DNA of 20,107 nt from a virus, in the IMG/VR virus record IMGVR_UViG_3300038424_000044, positions 1-20,107 of that record; one strand, written 5' to 3'. Positions within the stretch are counted from its first letter, which is position 1. Every line of letters begins with the position of its first letter. A program made the position numbers and the translations under genes. The notes under the pieces are model-generated. The model made no database searches and was not told the DNA's origin. It worked only from the letters and a program-made list of their open reading frames with translations. This document shows positions 1-6,108 of this stretch, piece after piece.

Positions 1-40
1 AGGAAACTCCCCTTCTACTTTTGAGTACCTATGACTAACT

Positions 41-721
41 ATGACAAATTATCTGATCATTAATATTATCAACGGTAAGGTTTACGTCGGCAAGACCGTA
101 GATAGCCTTCAGAGAAGGTGGAACCGACACAAATGGGATGCATGTAATGGTAAGAAGACCTACCTTCATCGCGCTATGCGCAAGTATGGCATCGAGAACT
201 TCTCAGTCATGCCTGTCATGCCCTTTTTCAACACAGACGCAGATTTGAAGAAACAGGAAATTGAACTAATTGCAGATTTCCACGCGAACGATCCGAAGTG
301 TGGTTACAACCTCACTAAGGGTGGGGACGGTACGACAGGTTACAAACCGTCTGCCGAGACGCGGTCTCTTTGGTCAACAATCCGCACAGGCGTCAAGTTT
401 TCAGACGAAACGCGGCAACTGTTGAGTGAGTTCCATAAGGCCAACCCCAATGCTATGCAGTTTGTTAAGGGCCAAACGCCGTGTAACAAAGGTAAGAAAG
501 CTTCACCTGACGCAATACGCAACCAGAGTTTATCTCACGAAGGTAAGCCATGGTCGGATGTTAAGCGAGAGAAACACAAGGCAAAAGCTGACTTATATGC
601 TGAGCGAAAGAAGCTACGGCGAGCAGTCTATAATGAGAAACGAAGAGCAGCAAGGCGCATTGCGGGCATAGATACGACCAGAGTACGTAATGCGAAAGGT
701 CAATTTGAGGTTACAGCATAA
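41..721 (+). CDS. GIY-YIG homing endonuclease with NUMOD3-type DNA-binding repeats
   Basis: The 226-aa protein reads as a free-standing homing endonuclease that would nick or cut DNA and spread its own gene. The N-terminal GIY-YIG nuclease fold shows NGKVYVGKT at residues 11-19, with Tyr4 and Tyr15 in the places of the two signature tyrosines. It also has the catalytic-type arginine in QRRWNRH (24-30), a candidate metal-binding Glu at 73 or 75, and the family hallmark GYNLTKGGDG at 88-97. Residues 101-165 hold NUMOD3-like segments (KPSAETR, KFSDETR), and the C-terminus is strongly basic. The start at 41 is the first ATG after an in-frame stop at 32-34; the ribosome site is weak. It sits just ahead of the head-tail connector genes, a common place for such insertions. 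The family is clear; the target site is not known. Confidence 0.88.
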   Translation: MTNYLIINIINGKVYVGKTVDSLQRRWNRHKWDACNGKKTYLHRAMRKYGIENFSVMPVMPFFNTDADLKKQEIELIADFHANDPKCGYNLTKGGDGTTGYKPSAETRSLWSTIRTGVKFSDETRQLLSEFHKANPNAMQFVKGQTPCNKGKKASPDAIRNQSLSHEGKPWSDVKREKHKAKADLYAERKKLRRAVYNEKRRAARRIAGIDTTRVRNAKGQFEVTA

Positions 722-723
722 CT

Positions 724-918
724 ATGACACAGGTAAAAATCAAAGTTCTAAAACGGTTTCACGAGAGGTTCGTGCAATATATTCCCGGTGCAACCGTCGC
801 CGTCACAAAAGAGGCTGCTGCGCGATGGGCTGCTCAGTCTCTGGTAGAAATCATCGACCAGCCACAACCCGAGTTCGCAGTCAGTACCAAAGACTCAAAA
901 GCACGCAGCAGAAGGTAA
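724..918 (+). CDS. Small unknown protein before the head-tail connector
   Basis: This 64-aa protein starts two bases after the endonuclease stop. The N-terminal half resembles small phage proteins of the form 'vkvLkxFhgxyxpGxxvxvtxexAxxwxxxglvexi', with PGATVAVTKEAAARWA at residues 21-36. I recognise this layout from short genes placed between capsid and connector genes, but no function is established to my knowledge. The last ten residues are charged (KDSKARSRR). A longer overlapping frame at 690-926 was rejected because it overlaps both neighbours and lacks this pattern. Its place suggests expression with the head-completion genes. Confidence 0.6.
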   Translation: MTQVKIKVLKRFHERFVQYIPGATVAVTKEAAARWAAQSLVEIIDQPQPEFAVSTKDSKARSRR

Positions 919-922
919 TAGC

Positions 923-1564
923 ATGAGCGTTTCACTAAAAAGGGTCATAACGGGTACCGAAAGCATCTCCCTCGACGAGGCGAAGCTGTTTTTGAAACAG
1001 GACGCCACAGACGATGATACTTTAGTATCAGGGTTGATCACGGCTGCTCGAGAACGCGCCGAACTGCTCACAGGCAGAACTCTGATTGCATCCACCTGGA
1101 CCTACAATCTCGACGCTTTCCCGTATGCATATCCCCACCTGACGGCTCCGGCGCGTACATCATACCCCAGCTATGTGCAGTCGTGGGTGGATTCGCAGTG
1201 TATCTACCTGCCGCGTGCACCACTTATTGAAGTTACGTCGCTGCAGTACTTGCAAGACGGCGGAAACCCTACCGTCTACACGACGCTGGACCCATCTCGC
1301 TACGTTGTCGATACAGCGTCAGAACCGGCGAGAGTCTGCCCGGTGTACAACCAATTCTGGCCCGTCGCGCTTTCTTACCCTTGTTCGGTACAGTTGACTT
1401 ACACGGCTGGCTACACCAGCAGTGTACCTGAAATCATTCTCACGGTGATGAAAATCCTGATTACCTATTTTTATGAGAATCGTGACGATTCTATGGACAC
1501 CCCGGTTGTTGTGGAGCGACTATTAGCAGGCAGCCGAGTATCTGCCTTAGGGCTACGGGCTTAA
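923..1564 (+). CDS. Head-tail connector protein (phiE125 gp8 / HK97 gp6-like)
   Basis: This 213-aa protein matches the phage connector family that forms a ring below the portal and joins the packaged head to the tail. Family features are visible in order: the N-terminal SLDEAKLFLKQD (residues 14-25) followed by an acidic DDDT turn, the helix with TAARERAELLTGRTL, the PRAPLIEVTSLQYL strand pair, an arginine-proline turn followed by Y-x-x-FWPVAL, VQLTYTAGYT, and the C-terminal helix ending YFYENRDD. The length of about 200 aa is normal for this family. The start lies four bases after the previous stop, and the next gene begins four bases after this stop, so it belongs to the head-tail joining cluster. 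Confidence in the family is high; the exact ring position in this phage is inferred from relatives. Confidence 0.85.
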   Translation: MSVSLKRVITGTESISLDEAKLFLKQDATDDDTLVSGLITAARERAELLTGRTLIASTWTYNLDAFPYAYPHLTAPARTSYPSYVQSWVDSQCIYLPRAPLIEVTSLQYLQDGGNPTVYTTLDPSRYVVDTASEPARVCPVYNQFWPVALSYPCSVQLTYTAGYTSSVPEIILTVMKILITYFYENRDDSMDTPVVVERLLAGSRVSALGLRA

Positions 1565-1567
1565 ATC

Positions 1568-1921
1568 ATGATCTCTAAATATACGAGGACGGGTGACAAG
1601 CGGAAGCGCCTGACATTTTTATCCGGCGCCGATACTGGCACTGACAGCCTAAATAGCCCGGTGCAGACGTGGACTCCTTATTATACTTGTTGGGGTGCTG
1701 TAGAAGTCAGTCGCGAGCAGATGCAGTATGCCCCCAGCGAGTTCGTGGCTGAATCCGTATACTTCATCTCCATCCGCTATCCTGGGGGAAGAATAACCAT
1801 TGCACCACAGGACCGCATCATCTGTGAGGGCATAACCTACGTGATACAAGCTATTGCTGATATAGAGCAGTGCCATAGAGAGTTAAAAATTATAGCGTAC
1901 GTGCTCGATGAGGTAGCGTAA
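1568..1921 (+). CDS. Phage head closure / head-tail adaptor protein (SPP1 gp16-like)
   Basis: This 117-aa protein has the size and pattern of the head-tail joining (stopper) family, a small beta-barrel that closes the connector channel. Visible family traits are an N-terminal basic strand (KRKRLTFLSG), the segment with W-x-x-YYTCWGAVE followed by SREQ, the strand YFISIRYPGGRITIAPQDRI, and a C-terminal GITYVIQAIADIEQCHRELKI-type strand pair cut here to its pattern. It is flanked by the connector and the DUF3168-like gene, the usual order in HK97- and SPP1-type siphoviruses. The stop abuts the next ATG directly (gcgtaa/atg), which suggests coupled translation. Confidence 0.8.
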   Translation: MISKYTRTGDKRKRLTFLSGADTGTDSLNSPVQTWTPYYTCWGAVEVSREQMQYAPSEFVAESVYFISIRYPGGRITIAPQDRIICEGITYVIQAIADIEQCHRELKIIAYVLDEVA

Positions 1922-2305
1922 ATGATCCAAGGCGGAATTGTAAATTACCTTCTTTCAGACACAATCCTGCACGGACTTATAGGCGGTAGGATATATCCAG
2001 TGATCATGCCTGTGAACGCCAACACCTTCCCGGTCATCGTGTACAGCACCATCAGCGCAAGCAACGCCGTCAATCTCGATCTGACGGCTGTGTCATTCTC
2101 CCGTATCAGTTTCGATTGTCGCGGTAAATCATACGCTGACGCCAAGAACGTCCAGGCGAGACTCCACGTCCTGCTTGACGGCTACATGGGAAACTTGGGT
2201 GACGGAACAATTGTTAAATTTACTGAGTCAGTCAGTGAAATAGACCTGTACGATTCTCAGGCACTGATTTACCGCGCAAACACCGACTTCGCATTCACAC
2301 TCTAA
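1922..2305 (+). CDS. Tail terminator / tail completion protein, DUF3168-like
   Basis: This 127-aa protein matches the DUF3168 (tail completion, SPP1 gp17-like) pattern. It has a short N-terminal helix with LLSDTILHGLIGGRIYPV, then VNANTFPVIVYS, the strand with SFSRISFDCRG, a helix SYADAKNVQARLHVLLDGY, and a C-terminal strand with DLYDSQALIYRANTDFAF. The fold caps the tail tube and docks it on the connector. Its place between the head closure gene and the major tail protein is canonical. It is followed by a 53-base spacer holding the ribosome site of the next gene (GAGAGGAAAAAA), but no clear promoter. Confidence 0.78.
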   Translation: MIQGGIVNYLLSDTILHGLIGGRIYPVIMPVNANTFPVIVYSTISASNAVNLDLTAVSFSRISFDCRGKSYADAKNVQARLHVLLDGYMGNLGDGTIVKFTESVSEIDLYDSQALIYRANTDFAFTL

Positions 2306-2358
2306 GTTTCACGCAGTACCCAATCACAAACCCTAGCCCCTTTGAGAGGAAAAAAATA

Positions 2359-2796
2359 ATGTCTTATAATGGCAGTAAGGCCGTAACTGGTGCAGGTTCT
2401 ACCCTGTCCATCGGCACCACACCCGTCCTAATTGGAGAAATCACTTCACTGAAGCTGTCTGGTCGCAAGTTCGGGACCGATAACGCCACCAATATGTCCA
2501 GCACCGTAGAAGAATTCATCGCGACTATCGCCGACATGGGCGAATGGGCCTGCGACTTCAACCGTGTATCCTCTGATGCCGGCCAGATCGCTTTAGAGGC
2601 AGCGTTCGCCGCTGGGCAGTTGAATCCCTTCACAATTCAGCTAGAAAAAACCCCTACCCAGACTACTTCAGGCGATTCATACACCTTCAAGGCTTTGATC
2701 ACCGAGTGTGATTACAGCTTTGAACCTACCAAGAAGCAGGTTGGTTCTTGCAAACTGAAGATCAGCGGCGGTCTAACGCCGGTAACAGGTAGTTAA
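2359..2796 (+). CDS. Major tail tube protein
   Basis: This 145-aa protein has the hallmarks of the siphovirus tail tube subunit, which polymerises into the hexameric tube around the tape measure. Visible are an N-terminal strand (GSTLSIGTTPVLIGEITSL), the DNATNM-SSTVEEFIATIADMGEW stretch typical of TP901-1/lambda-V-like tube proteins, and a C-terminal strand pair with FKALITECDYSFEP and GSCKLKISGG. It has a strong ribosome site (GAGAGGA) nine bases before the ATG. The gene is followed at once by a hairpin and T-tract, as expected if this subunit must be made in far greater amounts than the chaperones behind it. Confidence 0.85.
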   Translation: MSYNGSKAVTGAGSTLSIGTTPVLIGEITSLKLSGRKFGTDNATNMSSTVEEFIATIADMGEWACDFNRVSSDAGQIALEAAFAAGQLNPFTIQLEKTPTQTTSGDSYTFKALITECDYSFEPTKKQVGSCKLKISGGLTPVTGS

Positions 2797-2810
2797 TACC
2801 ATTCTCGAAG

Positions 2811-2840
2811 GGGCGGGTAAAACCGCCCTGAGGTTTTTTT
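2811..2840 (+). terminator. Attenuator-like hairpin plus T7 between tail tube and chaperone genes
   Basis: GGGCGG (2811-2816) pairs with CCGCCC (2823-2828) around a 6-nt loop, extendable by one G-U pair, and is followed five bases later by seven T residues (2834-2840). The next ATG starts at 2841, and its Shine-Dalgarno bases TGAGG (2829-2833) lie between the stem and the T-tract. The layout suggests partial termination after the tail tube gene, with readthrough for the chaperones. The 5-nt gap between stem and T-tract is longer than in an ideal intrinsic terminator, so efficiency is probably partial. Confidence 0.6.
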
Positions 2841-3197
2841 ATGGCGAAAAAAGTATTTGTAGACCCAACACTCCCGAAAGTATCAATTGAAGTAGATGGT
2901 GTTACATATTATTTGTGCTTTTCGTTTAATGCTATATGCCAAGCGGAAGCCTCCACTGGACTGAACTTACTTAATGCACTGGATTTCCGTTCCGTTGATG
3001 CCACAAAGCTACGAGCACTGCTTTTCTCTGCCCTATTGAGAATTCAGCCTGATACCACCCTCGAATCTGCCGGTTCTCTGCTCAACCTGAAGACCGCTGG
3101 CATGATTACTAGGGCGCTGACTGAGGCATTTACTGAGTCTCATCCGGAGCCTAACAAGGACGTAGACCAAAGCCCAAACGCACCAAAGCCGGAGTAG
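2841..3197 (+). CDS. Tail assembly chaperone, short form (lambda gpG-like)
   Basis: This 118-aa protein is the zero-frame product of the tail assembly chaperone pair, which binds the tape measure and recruits tube subunits. It opens with a short beta unit (PTLPKVSIEVDGVTYYL), then a helical body from about residue 28 to 98 (FNAICQAEASTGLNLL, KLRALLFSALL), typical of the chaperone core. It ends in a charged proline-rich tail that overlaps the -1 frame. The gene sits between the tube and, after an inserted fibre group, the tape measure. Near its end the heptamer C CCA AAC (3173-3179) would divert some ribosomes into the second frame. The ribosome site TGAGG precedes the ATG by seven T residues. 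Sequence alone is divergent; the assignment rests mostly on position and the frameshift. Confidence 0.8.
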   Translation: MAKKVFVDPTLPKVSIEVDGVTYYLCFSFNAICQAEASTGLNLLNALDFRSVDATKLRALLFSALLRIQPDTTLESAGSLLNLKTAGMITRALTEAFTESHPEPNKDVDQSPNAPKPE

Positions 3198-3210
3198 AGC
3201 TCACTTCGGC
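3173..3210 (+). promoter_or_regulatory. -1 programmed ribosomal frameshift signal (slippery heptamer plus hairpin)
   Basis: The heptamer C CCA AAC at 3173-3179 is in the correct phase of the 2841 reading frame for the X XXY YYZ rule. After an 8-nt spacer, GCCGGAGT (3188-3195) pairs along all eight positions with ACTTCGGC (3203-3210), including one G-U, around a 7-nt loop. The zero-frame stop TAG (3195-3197) lies at the top of this stem. The -1 frame is open from 3155 (after a stop at 3152-3154) to 3550, so the shift must happen in exactly this overlap. Spacing and geometry match known -1 frameshift sites; the efficiency cannot be read from sequence. Confidence 0.85.
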
Positions 3211-3550
3211 ACAACAGTGGTTGGCCTACTGGTCTTGTGCGCGGTACAACCTGCACCTGAACGATGCCGAGTTCATGGCAATGACACCACGCCAGTTTGA
3301 CGCTCTGCTGAAACGTCACAGAGAACAGATTGAACACCAAGAACTGCTCAATGGAATATTGGCGTCGGTAATAGTCAATTTCTCGCTTGGTGCTCCCAAA
3401 GTCGGCAAGGCACCAGTTGATTTCATGCCTAGTCAATGGCGAAAAAAAGTTGAGAAGCAGCCCCGTAAACCAAGAGTCAACCGCCAAAGTATTAATAACT
3501 CTATTCGCGGGTTCCTACAAGGGCAGCTAATCGCGAGACAGAAGGGATAA
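3179..3550 (+). CDS. Tail assembly chaperone, frameshift extension (lambda gpT-like part of gpGT)
   Basis: This segment is the -1 frame joined to the 2841 gene by frameshifting. The predicted fusion is 113 aa of the short form plus 123 aa from here, about 236 aa in all. After the shift the frame reads RTKAGVELTSAQQWLAYWS, then a compact helical domain with LNDAEFMAMTPRQFDALLKRH, matching the short 'W..A...g.....F..mtp.ef..L' domain seen in the second chaperone frame of many siphoviruses. There is no credible independent start: the first in-frame candidate is TTG at 3221, lying after the conserved tryptophan region has begun and without a ribosome site. The stop overlaps the next ATG by one base. 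The longer product is expected to hold the tube subunits on the tape measure. Confidence 0.8.
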   Translation, partial: RTKAGVELTSAQQWLAYWSCARYNLHLNDAEFMAMTPRQFDALLKRHREQIEHQELLNGILASVIVNFSLGAPKVGKAPVDFMPSQWRKKVEKQPRKPRVNRQSINNSIRGFLQGQLIARQKG

Positions 3551-5016
3551 TGGCTAACACTACACCAATTCTAGGTCTAACTCTACCGGCTACAGGAGAT
3601 CCCTCGTGGGGCACGGTTCTCAACTCCGACCTGACTATCATTGATACAGCTGTCGGGGAAAAGGCTAATACTGCATCGTTAGCTACAGTCGCAACCTCTG
3701 GCAGCTACAACGATCTTTCAAGCAAGCCTTCTATTCCCGCCGCGCAGGTCAATAGTGATTGGAACGCTAGTAGCGGTGTAGCGCAGATATTGAACCAGCC
3801 GTCGCTGGCGACCGTCGCAACTAGTGGGTCTTACGCTGATCTTTCAAGTAAGCCGACGATCCCCGCTGCGCAAGTTCAGACAGACTGGAATGCAGCTACC
3901 GGCATCGGTGTGCTGCTCAATAAGCCTTCTCTAGCCACGGTCGCAACGTCTGGTTCTTATAACGACTTATCCAGTACACCGACAATACCGACCGTGCCTA
4001 CTTCGTGGGCGTGGTCTACGATCACCAAGACGCCTACAACTTTAAGCGGCTACGGCATCACAGATGCCCTTGGGTTGCAGGGCAAAGCTGATACTGCTGG
4101 CACGGCGGATACCGCAACCAACGCTCTGTCGTTGGGCGGTGCACTGGCGAACACGTATGCACCGCTGGCGTCACCAACCTTCACAGGCGCGCTCACAGCC
4201 ATCCAAGCATCGTTGAATGAGCTAGTCATAACTGCGCTGGCTACACCTGTAAATTCAGCATTCTCATCTGCCCATAACTCTGGCTCTTTACACCATGCAA
4301 CGCCCTATTATTATCGGGTTGCTGCTACGGACGGTTTTGGCACAACGGTGGCTTCTGCTGAAACCTCCACTACCACTGGTTCTGGTGCCGACGATTATGT
4401 GGTTACAGTCAATTGGGCACAGGTTGCAGGCGCAACGGGATACAAAGTCTACGGTAGAACGGCTGGCGGCGAGTTGCTCATGGCAACGATTGTCGGCGGT
4501 TCAACATTGACCTGGATTGATACAGGCTCAGTAACTCCGTCTGGTGCTTTGCCAGCCGCCGCCACGACAGGTGTTATACAGCTAGGTGGCTCAACCAGTT
4601 CCTATCCGATGTTGAATCGGTCTGGATCTAGCATAAATGTAAAATATGCTGACAACAGCGGCTTTGCACCTTTGTATGGTTCTGTTCTAGGTGACGGTGC
4701 TGGCAACAGTCTTATAGGCGCAAATGGGGCACTGGTAGCCAGCGGCAAGGTGTTTGGTTTTAGTTCAACCTCACTTGCTACTGGGGCTCTTGACACTGGT
4801 TTGTCTCGTGGTGGTATTGGTGTCGTAGCAGTTGGCAACGGCACGGCGGCTGATAATAGTGGCACGTTGAAAGCAACAAAGGTCAATCTGGCACCAACCA
4901 CACCGGCGTCATCTTCCGCTGCTGGCAATCAAGGTGACATCGTAGCCGACGCTAACTACATCTATGTTTGCACGGCTGCTTCCACTTGGAAGAGAGCAGC
5001 ACTAGCAACGTGGTAA
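3550..5016 (+). CDS. Tail fibre-like protein with three 42-residue repeats and an FN3-like domain
   Basis: This 488-aa protein looks like a fibre or receptor-binding structural protein. Residues 5-35 (LGLTLPATGDPSWGT-type start) are the common beginning of phage fibre proteins that carry an attachment unit. Residues 43-162 hold three tandem copies beginning SLATVATSGSY. Residues 165-173 (LSGYGITDA) and 201-214 (NTYAPLASPTFTGA) are known tail-fibre motifs. Residues about 228-336 look like a fibronectin type III-like sandwich (HHATPYYYRVAATD ... ATGYKVYGR), and the C-terminus (GDIVADANYIYVC...W) is shared by many fibre tips. Its place between the chaperones and the tape measure is unusual for a fibre gene. 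The bacterial ligand cannot be deduced. Confidence 0.75.
   Translation: MANTTPILGLTLPATGDPSWGTVLNSDLTIIDTAVGEKANTASLATVATSGSYNDLSSKPSIPAAQVNSDWNASSGVAQILNQPSLATVATSGSYADLSSKPTIPAAQVQTDWNAATGIGVLLNKPSLATVATSGSYNDLSSTPTIPTVPTSWAWSTITKTPTTLSGYGITDALGLQGKADTAGTADTATNALSLGGALANTYAPLASPTFTGALTAIQASLNELVITALATPVNSAFSSAHNSGSLHHATPYYYRVAATDGFGTTVASAETSTTTGSGADDYVVTVNWAQVAGATGYKVYGRTAGGELLMATIVGGSTLTWIDTGSVTPSGALPAAATTGVIQLGGSTSSYPMLNRSGSSINVKYADNSGFAPLYGSVLGDGAGNSLIGANGALVASGKVFGFSSTSLATGALDTGLSRGGIGVVAVGNGTAADNSGTLKATKVNLAPTTPASSSAAGNQGDIVADANYIYVCTAASTWKRAALATW
3676..4035 (+). repeat. Tandem 126-bp coding repeat in the fibre gene
   Basis: Three direct repeats start at 3676, 3802 and 3928, exactly 126 bp (42 codons) apart; the third is shortened and diverges after about 20 codons. 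Each begins with codons for SLATVATSGSY followed by N/A-DLSS-K/T-P. DNA identity is lower than protein identity because of many silent changes, so the units are old or under selection for the protein sequence rather than a recent duplication. Confidence 0.85.
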
Positions 5017-5035
5017 AGGAACTCAAGTATTCCGG

Positions 5036-5050
5036 CTGCATAGTATGCAG
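5036..5050. repeat. Short inverted repeat in the gap before the 5065 gene
   Basis: CTGCATA (5036-5042) and TATGCAG (5044-5050) are perfect reverse complements around a single G. The motif lies in the 48-base gap after the fibre gene and ends two bases before the AGGGG ribosome site of the next gene. It may be a weak hairpin or a protein-binding site; no T-tract follows, so it is not a terminator. Confidence 0.35.
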
Positions 5051-5064
5051 TAGGGGCATCTGGC

Positions 5065-5331
5065 ATGGCTAATTACGGGTACAACAATGGAGGTTACGGC
5101 GAAGGCGGGTACAATTTTTTCATGATTGGCGAGCCTGCTGTTGTCGTTGCGGTCAGTGTTGCCAGGACAATCTCCCAGACCATGACGGCCACACGTTTGA
5201 TCCAAGCGATAGCCGTATGCTCCAAACAGGCTGACTTAAATCAGATCATGCCGTTTGCTCGCCTACTCAGGGCAACAGTCATCTGCGCCAAGCAAACAAC
5301 CACCTTAATGAACTCCGGTTCGACACCGTAA
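5065..5331 (+). CDS. Small Gly/Tyr-rich N-terminus protein, unknown
   Basis: I do not recognise a named family for this 88-aa protein. It opens with a glycine-tyrosine-asparagine-rich stretch (NYGYNNGGYGEGGYNFF, residues 3-19), similar in style to short proteins found beside phage fibre genes. Then comes a mixed helical region with two related segments, ARTISQTMTATRLIQAIAVCSKQ and ARLLRATVICAKQTTTL, given here in their parts, suggesting an internal duplication. The start is supported by AGGGG eight bases upstream. The next gene follows after 19 bases, so it is part of the fibre group inserted between the chaperones and the tape measure. Confidence 0.55.
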   Translation: MANYGYNNGGYGEGGYNFFMIGEPAVVVAVSVARTISQTMTATRLIQAIAVCSKQADLNQIMPFARLLRATVICAKQTTTLMNSGSTP

Positions 5332-5350
5332 GCAAACAAGAGGCAGAAAT

Positions 5351-5662
5351 ATGTCAGTCCAAACAGTCGTCTGCGGAGACACCGCAACTACTATATCAGT
5401 CACCTGTACCAATGTGGACGGGTCGGTCATTGACTTGACCGGCGCCAGCGCGACGATTGAGTGGGTTATCAACGGCGGTGCGCTTGTGTCAAAAACGATG
5501 TCTATTCCAGCGCCGAAAACCGGCGTATGTTGCTACACTTTCGCTACGGGTGATCTCGCAACAGCGGGCCAGTTGCTCTACCGAGTGATAATCACATTTG
5601 CTGGCGGCGCAATTCTCACCACTCCTCAGAGTGGCTGCCTCAATATCATAGCGGTTCTTTAA
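5351..5662 (+). CDS. BppU N-terminal-like (Ig-like) baseplate/fibre accessory protein
   Basis: This 103-aa all-beta protein matches the short phage domain related to the N-terminus of baseplate upper protein BppU. It has DTATTISVTCTNVDGSVIDL (residues 10-29), TGASATIEWVINGGA, SKTMSI, then VCCYTFATGDLATAGQLLYR and VIITFAGGAILTTPQSG. The usual pattern 'dtaptitvtlkdadGspvdLtGasv.f ... G.v.Y.wt.gDl.tpG.y...~v.f.dG...t.P' is followed closely. In relatives this domain hooks fibres to the tail, which suits the fibre gene just upstream. Cys residues at 8, 19, 56 and 57 and near the end are more than usual for this fold. Confidence 0.6.
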   Translation: MSVQTVVCGDTATTISVTCTNVDGSVIDLTGASATIEWVINGGALVSKTMSIPAPKTGVCCYTFATGDLATAGQLLYRVIITFAGGAILTTPQSGCLNIIAVL

Positions 5663-5676
5663 GCTAGGTATAAATA

Positions 5677-6108
5677 ATGAGCGACGATATTGTTACCCTA
5701 GATGGGCTGGAAGAAATTGAACAGAAATTGAAAGCCTTAGGCCCTAAGCTGGCAACCAAAGCCCTGAAAGACGCGCTGATGGCGGGCGGTGAAGTGTTTC
5801 AAGCCGCGATAGAAGCCCGCGCGCCATACGGCCCACACTGGTTTAAGTTCACACACGAGGTAGTCTACGGAGCTCTACGGCAAAGCATCGATATCAAGAC
5901 TGAAATGATGGTCTTGGAAGATGGTGGAATGGTGCGGGTAGGGCCTGATCGCAGAGTTTTCTGGGCCAAGTTTGCTGAGTTCGGCACCTGCCGTGAGGCG
6001 GCGGTTCCTTTTATCAGACCAGCCTTTGAAGAAAGTAAGATGGCCGCGCTCGAAGCGTTTTGTAACACGATGGCAGATCACCTGCCAGACACAGTAAGGG
6101 GTTTGTAA
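5677..6108 (+). CDS. HK97 gp10-family phage protein
   Basis: This 143-aa protein shows the HK97 gp10 pattern: an N-terminal helix (GLEEIEQKLKALGPKLATKAL), a second helix with GGEVFQAAIEARAPY, a strand containing SIDIKT, the core segment VGPDRRVFWAKFAEFGT, then PFIRPAFEESKMAALEAF. The family has a role in head-tail joining or tail completion. In most siphoviruses the gene lies between head closure and DUF3168; here it is placed directly before the tape measure gene, with its stop overlapping the next ATG by one base (TAATG). Nothing in the sequence shows damage. Family identity is strong; its working place in this virion is uncertain because of the moved position. Confidence 0.8.
   Translation: MSDDIVTLDGLEEIEQKLKALGPKLATKALKDALMAGGEVFQAAIEARAPYGPHWFKFTHEVVYGALRQSIDIKTEMMVLEDGGMVRVGPDRRVFWAKFAEFGTCREAAVPFIRPAFEESKMAALEAFCNTMADHLPDTVRGL

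Noticed and set aside
690-926. A 78-codon + frame overlapping the endonuclease end and the connector start
   Set aside because: Overlaps both neighbours and has biased, unrecognisable content; the 724-918 frame fits the gene spacing better.
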